Origin: Sediminibacterium salmoneum NBRC 103935
Lineage (GTDB): Bacteria > Bacteroidota > Bacteroidia > Chitinophagales > Chitinophagaceae
DNA: 64,000 bases
Direction: 5' to 3'
Assembly (NCBI RefSeq): GCF_000511175.1
Contig: NZ_KI866530.1
Span: 1,566,640 to 1,630,639, forward strand
Part shown: positions 1 through 7,985 of the stretch, one piece after another
How positions within the stretch are numbered: the first letter of the stretch is position 1
Layout: every line of letters begins with the position of its first letter
Position numbers and translations under genes: made by a program
The notes under the pieces: model-generated
Seen by the model: only the letters and a program-made list of their open reading frames with translations
Told to the model about the DNA's origin: nothing
The model's database searches: none

Positions 1-1
1 T

Positions 2-313
2 CACAAGAAGGGTGAATTAGAAAAAATCATCGCAGATACCGTAAAAGAAGAAACTGAATTAAATTCATATAGTGCTGATGCAAGAGCCCATATTGATGAG
101 CGTTTAATTTACAGCTACGACAGAATCAGAAACAGTTACAGGAATGGATTGGCAGTAGTTGCTGTTGAGCGTGATGCCTGCGGAGGTTGCTTCAACTCTA
201 TTCCTCCACAACGTCAGAGTGAAATTCGCCTGCACAAGAAAATCATCGTTTGCGAAAACTGCGGACGTATTCTTGTAGATGCTGATTTAAATGACAGCGT
301 AGAAGCAAAATAA
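2..313 (+). CDS. C4-type zinc ribbon protein, C-terminal part
   Basis: This is the 3' end of a gene whose start lies before the window. The reading frame from base 2 encodes about 103 residues and ends at TAA. A helical stretch rich in Lys and Glu is followed by two CxxC pairs (CGGC and CENC about 30 residues apart), the four-cysteine zinc ribbon found at the C-terminus of the coiled-coil plus zf-RING_7 family. Members of this family in Bacteroidota are described only as putative nucleic-acid-binding proteins, so the function is not established. A clear terminator follows 22 bases after the stop. Confidence 0.8.
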   Translation, partial: HKKGELEKIIADTVKEETELNSYSADARAHIDERLIYSYDRIRNSYRNGLAVVAVERDACGGCFNSIPPQRQSEIRLHKKIIVCENCGRILVDADLNDSVEAK

Positions 314-334
314 AAAATTGCATTTAACATACTC

Positions 335-368
335 AAGGGCAGTCAATTGGCTGCCCTTTCTTATTTTT
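335..368 (+). terminator. Intrinsic terminator after zinc ribbon gene
   Basis: AAGGGCAG (335-342) pairs perfectly with CTGCCCTT (351-358) around an 8-nt loop and is followed by a T-rich tail. It separates the zinc ribbon gene from the TPR gene that starts 6 bases further on. Confidence 0.85.
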
Positions 369-373
369 AGACT

Positions 374-1864
374 GTGAGGCAATTCCTATTTCTACTGACC
401 TTCTTTTTTGCATCGCTGTTTACAGCCGGGGCTCAGCAGAAATTTGATTTTAACGCAGCCTGTCTGCAGGCTTACCAGGAAATCAATAAACTCAAATTTG
501 AAACTGCAGAAGCACAGCTGCAAAAAATTCGCCTTCAACAGCCAGACAATCTTGTTCCTATTTTACTGGATAACTATATTGATTTCTATACTTTGTTTTT
601 TAACGAAGATCCTGATTATTACACCAGGCAAATGGGCGTCATGCAAAGCCGGCTGGATCTATTGCAAAAAGGAGACAAGTCAAGCCCGTTTTATTTGTAC
701 AGTCAATCTATGCTTCGCATACAGAGAGGTGCAGTACAAATTAAATTCGGCAATTTCTGGGATGCGGGCTGGGACATTCGCAAAGCCTATATTTTAATAA
801 AGGAAAACCGAAAAAAATTTCCCAAATTCAGCCCCAATGAAATGCTGTATGGCGCGCTGGAATCTATTATGGGCACTATTCCCAAAGGATATAAATGGCT
901 GACCAATTTACTGGGCATGCGTGGCTCTATTACAGAAGGGATGAAAAAAATGAAAGACTTTACCAATAGCAATGAGTATTGGGCCAGACAGTTTTCCAAT
1001 GAAGCCAGTTTCATTTATCCCTATTTGTTATTTCATATTGGCAATGAAAGAAAGCAAGCACTGGACTTTGTAGAAAATAAAAAATTAGACCTGGTCAATA
1101 ACCATCTGCATGCTTTTATGGCGGCCAATCTTTCTTTGAACAACAAGGAAGCAGCAAAATGCAAGTTGATTATACAGCACAGAAATAAATCTGCAGAATA
1201 TTTAAGCACGCCCGTCTGGGATTTTCAACTGGGCTATGCCCATATTTATCACCTGGACCTGGATGACGCCATTGAACATTTTGAACAATTTACCCGTGAG
1301 TTCAGGGGGAAGTTCTATCTGAAAGACAGTTATCAGAAAATTAGCTGGGCCTATTATTTACTAGGCAACCAGCAGCAGGCAGAAGCATTCCGGAAACAAA
1401 CACTCGCAAAGGGATCTACCCTTTCCGATGCAGACAAAAAAGCCAACCGGGATGCCAAGGAAAACAACTGGCCCAATCCCTTATTATTAAAAGCCCGTTT
1501 ACTCAGCGATGGGGGCTATCATGCAGAAGCTTATAAATTGTTACAGGGTAAAACATCCAACGATTTCAGCAGTTTGGCAGACAAACTGGATTTTGCATAC
1601 CGGGCAGCCAGAATCTATGACGATCTGGGTCGCAAGGACGATGCTATCCGGAATTACCTGGTAGCCATTAAGCTGGGGGAAAACAGAAGAGAACATTTTG
1701 CAGCAAGGGCCGCTTTACAAATAGGATTGATATACGAAGAACGAGGCGACAAAACCACCGCTATCAAATACTACCAGCAGTGTATGAATATGGAAGGACA
1801 TGAGTTCAAGGACTCACTGGATCAGAAAGCCAAATCGGGAATTGAACGCTGCAAAGGGAACTAG
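374..1864 (+). CDS. Secreted tetratricopeptide repeat protein
   Basis: The 496-residue product begins with a Sec signal peptide (hydrophobic LFLLTFFFASLF then AGAQ) and is otherwise helical. TPR-like segments are visible near residues 280-310 and again in the last 100 residues, where paired helices carry the YDDLGRKDDAIRNY and YEERGDKTTAIKYY patterns typical of TPR units. The product is probably periplasmic or attached to the outer membrane and acts as a protein-interaction scaffold; no enzyme motif is seen. The start is GTG at 374, chosen because it gives the signal peptide directly. The gene has its own transcription unit after a terminator and is followed by recN after about 100 bases without an obvious terminator. 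Confidence 0.75.
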   Translation: MRQFLFLLTFFFASLFTAGAQQKFDFNAACLQAYQEINKLKFETAEAQLQKIRLQQPDNLVPILLDNYIDFYTLFFNEDPDYYTRQMGVMQSRLDLLQKGDKSSPFYLYSQSMLRIQRGAVQIKFGNFWDAGWDIRKAYILIKENRKKFPKFSPNEMLYGALESIMGTIPKGYKWLTNLLGMRGSITEGMKKMKDFTNSNEYWARQFSNEASFIYPYLLFHIGNERKQALDFVENKKLDLVNNHLHAFMAANLSLNNKEAAKCKLIIQHRNKSAEYLSTPVWDFQLGYAHIYHLDLDDAIEHFEQFTREFRGKFYLKDSYQKISWAYYLLGNQQQAEAFRKQTLAKGSTLSDADKKANRDAKENNWPNPLLLKARLLSDGGYHAEAYKLLQGKTSNDFSSLADKLDFAYRAARIYDDLGRKDDAIRNYLVAIKLGENRREHFAARAALQIGLIYEERGDKTTAIKYYQQCMNMEGHEFKDSLDQKAKSGIERCKGN

Positions 1865-1968
1865 GAAGCCAGTGTGGAACTTCCCAAAATTTCTATGCTT
1901 ATTTAGCTAAAAGTCTAAGCCCAATTTGGGTAAGCTTCATTAACTTGCCCCAGTAAAAATGTAGAAAA

Positions 1969-3639
1969 TTGCTGCAGGAATTAACGATACACAATTATGC
2001 CATCATTGATGAACTGACCATTCAGTTTAACGAACAGCTCAACATCATAACCGGTGAAACGGGTGCTGGTAAAAGTATCCTGATGGGCGCAATAAGCTTA
2101 ATCCTTGGAGAGAGAGCCGATACCAGTGTGTTGGTAAACAAGGAGCGCAAATGTATAATTGAAGGACAGTTTCTGGCAGGTCAGAAAAAAGCGGTAAACG
2201 AATTTTTACAGGCCCATGATTTTGAAGACGGTCATACTTCACTAATTACCATTCGCAGAGAAATTGCCAGCAATGGCAAGTCCCGTGCCTTCATCAACGA
2301 TACACCTGCCACCCTTCAACAATTAAAAGTGTTGGCTGGATTGTTAGTAGACTTGCACCAGCAGTTTGATACACTGGAACTGGGAGACAGCGATTTTCAA
2401 AGAATGGTAATAGATGCGCTGGCAGGAAATGAAAATATCCTGCAGACGCACCAGCAATACTTTAAGGAATGGACCCGTGTATTGGCCGACTACAATGCCC
2501 TGCAAGAGCAGAAAGCAGCTTTGCAGAAAGAAGCCGATTACAATCAATACTTATGTAATGAATTAGAATCGCTTGCTTTAAGAGAGAACGAACTGGAGCA
2601 ACTGGAAGAAGAATTAAAGTTGCTGAACAATGCCGAAGAAATTAAAACAGTATTAGAGAAAGTCTCTTTTGAAATTGCCAATTCGGAAGAACCCATTGTT
2701 GCCCGCATTAAACAATTAAACAATAGTCTGCAATCGCTGGAAGCATTGATAGCAGGTGTTCCTGCCCTGTCGGCAAGATTAAAAGCCAGTCAGATTGAAC
2801 TTCAGGATATAGCCGATGAACTGGAAAGAATTAACGACCATGTTCATTTTGATGCAGCCAAAATAGACCAGGTAAACCAGCGGATTAGTGAGGGATATAA
2901 ACTGCTGAAAAAACATGGCGTAACTACCACAGCGGAGTTGCTACAGATACAGACCGAATTGTCGAATAAGCTTTTTGAAGCCGTTGCCATAGACGAAGCC
3001 ATCCTGGCAAAGCAGGTAGCTGCCAACGATTTAATGCATCAGCTAAAACAAACAGCCAAACAAATTACTGCTTCCAGAAAATCGGTAACAGATGGTTTTG
3101 AAAAAGCTGTGAATGCCTTATTAAAACAGGTAGGCATGCCGAATGCACAAATTAAAGTGAACCTACAAACTATTCCGCTATCTGCTTATGGAGTGGAGAA
3201 TGTAGAACTCTTATTTGATGCCAATAAAAGCAATCGTTTTGAACCTATTCGCAAAGTGGCCAGTGGAGGTGAATTAAGCAGACTCATGCTTTGCATTAAA
3301 TCGCTGGTGGCGCAGAAAATAGATTTACCAACCCTGATATTCGACGAGATAGATACAGGTATTTCCGGAGAAGCCGCCAAACAGGTGGGCATCATAATGC
3401 AGGAACTGGCCGGAAACAGACAGATCATCTGCATTACCCATCAACCCCAGATTGCGGGTAAAGCCAATGCACACTATTTTGTGTACAAGGAAAACAAAGA
3501 CAACCAAATTAAAACCAATATTAAACTACTCAGTACCGAAGAACGCATTCACGCCATTGCACAGATGCTAAGTGGGGAAAAACCCACAGCAGCCGCCCTG
3601 GAGAATGCCAAAGAAATGATTCGTATATTCGGCACTTAA
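1969..3639 (+). CDS. recN: DNA repair protein RecN
   Basis: RecN is an SMC-like ATPase that acts in recombinational repair of double-strand breaks. The 556 residues match the family's usual length. The N-terminus (LTIHNYAIID) and Walker A GETGAGKS are followed by long coiled-coil segments, then the ABC signature ASGGELSRLML and Walker B LIFDEIDTGISG, so both nucleotide-binding halves are complete. The start is taken as TTG at 1969 because the family begins M-L-x-x-L-x-I-x-N-Y and no ATG gives that register. fabI follows after 11 bases and is probably co-transcribed. Confidence 0.96.
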   Translation: MLQELTIHNYAIIDELTIQFNEQLNIITGETGAGKSILMGAISLILGERADTSVLVNKERKCIIEGQFLAGQKKAVNEFLQAHDFEDGHTSLITIRREIASNGKSRAFINDTPATLQQLKVLAGLLVDLHQQFDTLELGDSDFQRMVIDALAGNENILQTHQQYFKEWTRVLADYNALQEQKAALQKEADYNQYLCNELESLALRENELEQLEEELKLLNNAEEIKTVLEKVSFEIANSEEPIVARIKQLNNSLQSLEALIAGVPALSARLKASQIELQDIADELERINDHVHFDAAKIDQVNQRISEGYKLLKKHGVTTTAELLQIQTELSNKLFEAVAIDEAILAKQVAANDLMHQLKQTAKQITASRKSVTDGFEKAVNALLKQVGMPNAQIKVNLQTIPLSAYGVENVELLFDANKSNRFEPIRKVASGGELSRLMLCIKSLVAQKIDLPTLIFDEIDTGISGEAAKQVGIIMQELAGNRQIICITHQPQIAGKANAHYFVYKENKDNQIKTNIKLLSTEERIHAIAQMLSGEKPTAAALENAKEMIRIFGT

Positions 3640-3650
3640 ATTAAACTTGT

Positions 3651-4475
3651 ATGGCCTACAATTTATTAAAAGGTAAGCGTGGTATTATAACCGGAGCGCT
3701 GGATGAAAACTCAATTGCCTGGAAAGTAGCAGAGAAAGCACACGAAGAGGGTGCCACATTTGTACTTACCAACGCTCCTATTGCCATGCGCATGGGCGAG
3801 ATCAATAAACTGGCTGAAAAAACCGGTTCACAGATTATTCCTGCCGATGCTACCAGCACAGAAGAACTAACGAATTTATTTACACAGTCTCAGGAAATCC
3901 TGGGTGGTAAAATAGATTTTGTACTACACTCTATAGGAATGAGTGTAAATATTCGCAAGAAGATTCCATATACCGAATCTAACTACGATTATTTTATGAA
4001 AGGTATTGATGTATCTGCTATGTCTTTTCACAAGATGCTGGCAGTTGCCAAAAAACTGGATGCCATTAACGAATGGGGTTCCGTTGTTGCGTTAACTTAT
4101 ATGGCAGCACAAAGAACCTTCCCGTTCTATACAGATATGGCAGATATTAAAGCCATGCTGGAATCCATTGCCAGAAGCTTTGGCTATCATTATGGATTAG
4201 AGAAAAAAGTACGTATCAATACCGTTTCACAATCTCCTACCAAAACCACTGCAGGTACTGGTATCAAAGGGTTTGGTGATTTCTATGATTTTGCCGAAGC
4301 CGTTGCTCCACTGGGTAATGCAAGTGCAGAAGATTGTGCCAACTACTGTATTACTTTGTTCTCCGATTTAACCAAAATGGTAACCATGCAGAATCTGTTC
4401 CACGATGGAGGATATTCTACCACTGGAGTTAGCATGGAAGTAATGGAGAAATTGGGTATTGCCAATCAGGAGTAA
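3651..4475 (+). CDS. fabI: Enoyl-[acyl-carrier-protein] reductase (NADH) FabI
   Basis: FabI reduces trans-2-enoyl-ACP in the last step of each fatty acid elongation cycle. The 274-residue protein is an atypical short-chain dehydrogenase. The N-terminal nucleotide-binding region (GIITGALDENSIAWKVA) is typical of FabI, as is the catalytic Tyr-x6-Lys arrangement seen in YTDMADIK. The HSIGMSV segment is also conserved. It lies 11 bases after recN on the same strand, and a SemiSWEET gene follows after about 40 bases. Confidence 0.95.
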   Translation: MAYNLLKGKRGIITGALDENSIAWKVAEKAHEEGATFVLTNAPIAMRMGEINKLAEKTGSQIIPADATSTEELTNLFTQSQEILGGKIDFVLHSIGMSVNIRKKIPYTESNYDYFMKGIDVSAMSFHKMLAVAKKLDAINEWGSVVALTYMAAQRTFPFYTDMADIKAMLESIARSFGYHYGLEKKVRINTVSQSPTKTTAGTGIKGFGDFYDFAEAVAPLGNASAEDCANYCITLFSDLTKMVTMQNLFHDGGYSTTGVSMEVMEKLGIANQE

Positions 4476-4517
4476 ACAGCATTTAATTAATCAATCGTAT
4501 CCAATAAGGATACAAAA

Positions 4518-4796
4518 ATGAAGTGTATGAATTTGGTAGATCTGTTAGGATATTTCGGAGCTTTTTTAAGTGCTATTACTTTTATGCCACAGGTATGGCT
4601 GGCATGGAAAAGTAAAAGTGTGGGCGACTTAAGTATCTGGATGATACTGATTGTAATTACCAGTTGTGTAGTCTGGTTAATTTATGCAGTAAATGTAAAG
4701 AGTGGACCTGTGCTTGCCGCCAATATGATTGTGCTGGCGCTTGCATTGATGCTATTCTATTTCAAGATGACATTCCCTGCAAAACCGAAAGAATAA
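4518..4796 (+). CDS. SemiSWEET family sugar transporter
   Basis: A 92-residue membrane protein with three predicted transmembrane helices and a PQ-loop motif (FMPQVW) at the end of the first helix. That is the length and topology of bacterial SemiSWEETs, which dimerise to form a small-sugar uniporter. Substrate specificity cannot be read from the sequence. Alternative starts exist at the first codon and at codon 4 (MKCM). A strong bidirectional terminator follows, so this is the last gene of the recN-fabI run. Confidence 0.8.
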   Translation: MKCMNLVDLLGYFGAFLSAITFMPQVWLAWKSKSVGDLSIWMILIVITSCVVWLIYAVNVKSGPVLAANMIVLALALMLFYFKMTFPAKPKE

Positions 4797-4836
4797 AAAA
4801 ATAGAAACGCAGCTGTAATCACGGCTGCATACAAGC

Positions 4837-4875
4837 AAAAGATGGCTATCTGAAGAATCAGTTAGCCATCTTTTT
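4837..4875. terminator. Bidirectional intrinsic terminator
   Basis: AAAAGATGGCTA (4837-4848) pairs with TAGCCATCTTTT (4863-4874), and the loop contains a further CTGA/TCAG pairing. T-runs lie on both sides, so the hairpin can end the SemiSWEET transcript on the plus strand and the DUF2795 transcript on the minus strand. Confidence 0.85.
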
Positions 4876-4893
4876 ATTTGTGTAGTGTATTAA

Positions 4894-5115
4894 TTAATAC
4901 TCGTCTTCGTTAAACATGAAGTCTTCCTGACTTGGATAATCAGGCCAGATGTCTTCGATGCTCTCATACACTTCTCCTTCGTCTTCCAATTCCTGAAGAT
5001 TTTCTACCACTTCCAATGGCGCACCACTGCGGATAGAATAATCGATCAACTCATCCTTGGTAGCAGGCCAGGGAGCTTCTTCTAAATAACTTGCTAATTC
5101 TAGTGTCCAAAACAT
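4894..5115 (-). CDS. DUF2795-like small acidic protein
   Basis: A 73-residue, strongly acidic protein. The central segment (EAPWPATKDELIDYSIRSG followed by a run of Glu/Asp-rich residues) resembles the DUF2795 family, small proteins common in Bacteroidota with no assigned activity. No membrane segment or signal peptide is visible. The gene stands alone between a terminator and its own well-formed promoter, and diverges from the downstream ABC ATPase gene. Function unknown. Confidence 0.75.
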   Translation of the reverse strand: MFWTLELASYLEEAPWPATKDELIDYSIRSGAPLEVVENLQELEDEGEVYESIEDIWPDYPSQEDFMFNEDEY

Positions 5116-5132
5116 AGTCTCGATTATTTTTG

Positions 5133-5163
5133 CAAAAGTAACCGTATAAATGATACCACCAAA
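5133..5163 (-). promoter_or_regulatory. Bacteroidota-type promoter for the DUF2795 gene
   Basis: Read on the minus strand, TTG (5160-5162) is followed by a 19-nt spacer and TACTTTTG (5133-5140), an exact match to the TTG-N19-TAnnTTTG promoter described for Bacteroidota. The start codon lies 17 bases downstream. Confidence 0.8.
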
Positions 5164-5222
5164 TGTGAGTTTTACCCATCTCTGCAGAAAAGGTTAATTT
5201 GCAGTAAATAAAAGCCTATTAC

Positions 5223-5879
5223 ATGCTGAAAGCCACGGCCATTACCAGAAAATTTGGAAACCTCCCTGTTTTAAAAGGGGTGGATATTACCATTAACAAA
5301 GGGGAAATGGTCAGCATTGTAGGCTCATCAGGGGCAGGGAAGAGTACTTTGCTGCATATTCTGGGAACCCTGGATCGTCCGGACAGCGGGAGCATTCTGG
5401 TAAATGACCAGGACTTACTTAGCATGAATACCCAGGACCTGGCCAGGTTACGGAATCTGAACATGGGCTTTATTTTCCAGTTTCATCATTTGTTACCGGA
5501 ATTTGATGCCCTGGAAAACGTAAGCATACCCGGATGGATTGCCAATAAAAACAATGCAGTTGTAAAAGAAAGAGCAGTTCAATTACTCGATTTATTAGGA
5601 CTGAAGGATCGCAGCCACCACAAACCCAATGAACTCTCTGGCGGCGAACAGCAGCGCGTGGCAGTAGCCAGGGCGCTCATTAACGAACCGCTGATTGTGT
5701 TTGCAGACGAACCAACTGGTAATCTGGATAGTACCAATGCAAGAGAACTGCACCAGCTATTCACCCGCATTAATCAGGAAATGGGCACCAGCTTTTTAAT
5801 TGTTACGCACAACGAAGAATTGGCCGGACTAAGCCACAGAACCCTGCATATGAAAGACGGATTAATTTTGCCACAATAA
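5223..5879 (+). CDS. ABC transporter ATP-binding protein, LolD-like
   Basis: The 218 residues form a complete ABC ATPase: Walker A GSSGAGKST, signature LSGGEQQRVA, Walker [14 protein letters not shown] and a switch His in VTHNEE. Length and the 'DEPTGNLD' form place it in the LolD/MacB/FtsE group, ATPases that power mechanotransmission rather than substrate passage. LolD, which drives lipoprotein release from the inner membrane, is the best fit, but no LolC/E permease is adjacent, so the partner is encoded elsewhere. It converges on the cobalamin adenosyltransferase gene. Confidence 0.85.
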   Translation: MLKATAITRKFGNLPVLKGVDITINKGEMVSIVGSSGAGKSTLLHILGTLDRPDSGSILVNDQDLLSMNTQDLARLRNLNMGFIFQFHHLLPEFDALENVSIPGWIANKNNAVVKERAVQLLDLLGLKDRSHHKPNELSGGEQQRVAVARALINEPLIVFADEPTGNLDSTNARELHQLFTRINQEMGTSFLIVTHNEELAGLSHRTLHMKDGLILPQ

Positions 5880-5920
5880 TTGTAGCTAAAGGCGGCCCAT
5901 CAAAAATCAAGGCAAAAATT

Positions 5921-6481
5921 TTAAACCCGCGGTTTCCAGGGAATTTCAGCAACCCCCATCTGGTGTCCGATGTAACGGGACAATACAAATAAATAATCGC
6001 TTAACCGATTCAGGTATTTTATTACAAGAGGTTCAACAAAAATATCCTGCTCCTGCATGTTAACACAGCAGCGTTCTGTTCTGCGGCAAACACAACGGGC
6101 CACATGGGTTTGGGAAATGGCCGGATGTCCGCCAGGCAATACAAAAAATTTCATGGCAGGAAGACTATCATTCATCTGGTCAATTTCTTTTTCCAGAAAA
6201 ACAATATCCGATTCTTTCAGGTCAGGAATTTTCATCAGGGGCTCTTTCTCCGGATCACAGGCCAGGGAAGATCCCACGGTAAACAAACGATCCTGAATTT
6301 CCTTCAGGACCACTTTAATATGTTCATCGGGTGTAAGGTCGCTCACCACTCCAATCCAGGAGTTCAACTCATCCACGGTTCCGTATGTATCAATTCTGAT
6401 ATGACTTTTGGGTACTTTGGTACCTCCAATTAAAGAAGTCTTGCCTAAATCGCCTGTTTTTGTATAAATCTTAATTGCCAT
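5921..6481 (-). CDS. Cob(I)yrinic acid a,c-diamide adenosyltransferase, PduO type
   Basis: This enzyme transfers the adenosyl group of ATP to cob(I)alamin, forming coenzyme B12. The 186-residue protein starts with the diagnostic KIYTKTGDLGKTSL motif of PduO-type enzymes and carries a 'RCVCRRTERC'-like helix and a 'LNRLSDYLFVLSRY' helix, both conserved in ATP and corrinoid binding. The start at 6481 is preferred over an upstream TTG/ATG because it places MAIKIYTKTGD at the N-terminus. The gene lies downstream of no obvious cobalamin gene, which suggests the enzyme serves salvage. Confidence 0.93.
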   Translation of the reverse strand: MAIKIYTKTGDLGKTSLIGGTKVPKSHIRIDTYGTVDELNSWIGVVSDLTPDEHIKVVLKEIQDRLFTVGSSLACDPEKEPLMKIPDLKESDIVFLEKEIDQMNDSLPAMKFFVLPGGHPAISQTHVARCVCRRTERCCVNMQEQDIFVEPLVIKYLNRLSDYLFVLSRYIGHQMGVAEIPWKPRV

Positions 6482-6558
6482 AGTTTGTACACTGAGCAAT
6501 GATTACAATGGAACTACTCAAATGTTCGGCAATATACAATTTTGCAGAATTGTCAATG

Positions 6559-7251
6559 TTATGATTTTGTGGTATCGCTCTCAACCAATCCGTCACGTAA
6601 CCTAACCACCCTGCGGGCATACGCTGCAATATCTTCTTCATGGGTTACCAGCACAACTGTATTCCCTGCTTCCTGTAATTTTCCGAAAATATGCATTACT
6701 TCTACTGAAGTTTTAGAATCCAGGTTACCGGTAGGTTCATCGGCTAACAATATGGAGGGATTGTTCACCAGGGCACGGGCAATAGCCACACGCTGAATTT
6801 GTCCCCCGCTAAGCTCATTCGACTTGTGGTGCGATCTTTCAGCAAGGCCTACTTTCTCCAAGGCCTCCATAGCTCTTTCATGTCTTTCTTTTTTAGATAC
6901 ACCTGCATAAATCAAAGGCAGTGCTACGTTTTCGGCAGCGGTTAAACGAGGCAACAAATTAAACTGCTGGAATACGAAACCAATTTCTGTATTTCTTACT
7001 TCAGCCAAATCATCATCAGCCATTTTACTTACATCCTTTCCGTTCAGAATATACTTTCCTCCGGTTGGAGAATCCAGGCAACCCAGTATATTCATCAGGG
7101 TACTCTTTCCGCTACCGGAAGGCCCCATCAGGGCAACATATTCATTCTTGAAAATATCCAGATCAATTCCTTTTAAAACAGGAATGGCCTGATTGCCCAT
7201 GAAATAACTTTTTTCAATTCCTTCCAGATGTATGATAGATTCGGTAGACAT
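6559..7251 (-). CDS. ABC transporter ATP-binding protein, MacB/LolD-like
   Basis: A 230-residue ABC ATPase with Walker [10 protein letters not shown], signature [10 protein letters not shown], Walker [14 protein letters not shown] and switch His in VTHEED. It belongs to the MacB/FtsE/LolD group, which works with MacB-like permeases in efflux or lipoprotein transport; no permease is adjacent. The gene follows gatC by 8 bases on the same strand, a gatC-ABC pairing that probably reflects operon proximity only. Confidence 0.88.
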   Translation of the reverse strand: MSTESIIHLEGIEKSYFMGNQAIPVLKGIDLDIFKNEYVALMGPSGSGKSTLMNILGCLDSPTGGKYILNGKDVSKMADDDLAEVRNTEIGFVFQQFNLLPRLTAAENVALPLIYAGVSKKERHERAMEALEKVGLAERSHHKSNELSGGQIQRVAIARALVNNPSILLADEPTGNLDSKTSVEVMHIFGKLQEAGNTVVLVTHEEDIAAYARRVVRLRDGLVESDTTKS

Positions 7252-7259
7252 AAGCTGTA

Positions 7260-7547
7260 TTATTTTTTAATAACCTTGGGTACAATAAAATAAGGAGAAT
7301 GAGAAGCTGGCGCATTCTGCAAAGCTTCATCCAAAGTAAGACTGCCTTTAACAGTATCATTTCTTTGTTCTGAAGCAGCAGACATCATCCGAAGCGGAGT
7401 TACTCCTTCCGTATCCAGTTCGTTTAGCTTCTCAATAAATGCCACCATTTTCTGAAGGTCTTGCTGGTATTGCTCCATTTGTGAATCGGCAATATGCAAT
7501 CTGCTCAGGTTGGCCAGGTGGGCAATGGTATTTGCATTAATCTCCAT
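7260..7547 (-). CDS. gatC: Asp-tRNA(Asn)/Glu-tRNA(Gln) amidotransferase subunit C
   Basis: GatC stabilises the GatA-GatB complex that amidates mischarged Glu-tRNA(Gln) and Asp-tRNA(Asn). The 95-residue sequence has the family's features: an N-terminal helix with '[10 protein letters not shown]', a central '[18 protein letters not shown]' helix-turn and a C-terminal tail with a conserved proline-rich end ('[14 protein letters not shown]'). gatA and gatB are not in this window, so the complex is genetically split here. Confidence 0.93.
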   Translation of the reverse strand: MEINANTIAHLANLSRLHIADSQMEQYQQDLQKMVAFIEKLNELDTEGVTPLRMMSAASEQRNDTVKGSLTLDEALQNAPASHSPYFIVPKVIKK

Positions 7548-7728
7548 ATTTCAAAAATACGTTGAACACAATGAAAGAAGGGGGCAAAGTTTTGAGTGGT
7601 AAAATGAACAAAACAGCGGTCTATAAATCGTTTGTTTAACATTTTTGTCATTTTCCACATTTGTTAACAATAATTTTTAAAACTGAAAGGAATTTCTGTA
7701 TAAATTAGTAATCAAAATCCCCCCGATT

Positions 7729-7809
7729 ATGCTAGTATACGTACTATTAGCCGTTTACCTTGTTTGCTTGTATTTTGCATACAAAGGTGCCGCCGTTTCA
7801 GAAGAGTAA
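7729..7809 (+). CDS. Possible 26-residue single-span membrane peptide
   Basis: A short open frame, ATG to TAA, encodes MLVYVLLAVYLVCLYFAYKG plus AAVSEE. Residues 2-17 form one hydrophobic helix, with a Lys and an acidic C-terminus facing one side. It is flanked by an AT-rich promoter-like region and ends 23 bases before a clear intrinsic terminator, so a short dedicated transcript is likely. A purine-rich ribosome-binding site is not obvious immediately upstream. No family is recognised. The coding assignment is an inference from position, composition and the terminator. Confidence 0.45.
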   Translation: MLVYVLLAVYLVCLYFAYKGAAVSEE

Positions 7810-7832
7810 CATCTAAGAAAAACCAACGCATT

Positions 7833-7873
7833 AATATCAAATTTTTCCCAACGAAAGATTTGATATTTTTTTT
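7833..7873 (+). terminator. Intrinsic terminator after the small membrane ORF
   Basis: AATATCAAAT (7833-7842) pairs perfectly with ATTTGATATT (7858-7867) and is followed by an uninterrupted run of T to 7873. It ends a transcript that covers little more than the 26-codon frame upstream. Confidence 0.8.
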
Positions 7874-7934
7874 GCCCCTAATGGAAGGGAAGGTTAAAAT
7901 TTACCTTATCTTCGGAAATAGTTGCATAACTAAC

Positions 7935-7942
7935 TAATTTTG
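7935..7942 (+). promoter_or_regulatory. Promoter -7 element for the beta-oxidation gene
   Basis: TAATTTTG matches the TAnnTTTG -7 consensus. A TTC at 7911-7913 is the nearest thing to a -33 TTG, one mismatch and a 21-nt spacer. A transcript starting about 7 nt later would begin near 7949, which supports the ATG at 7986 and not the GTG at 7947 as the start of the downstream gene. Confidence 0.5.
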
Positions 7943-7985
7943 TAAAGTGTACCCTTTACAAAACCTGACCATAAATTTTTCAAAA

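Noticed and set aside
1865..1968. Possible terminator between the TPR gene and recN
   Set aside because: Only weak short complementary stretches (such as GCCCAATTTGGG) without a T-run are seen, so no terminator is called.
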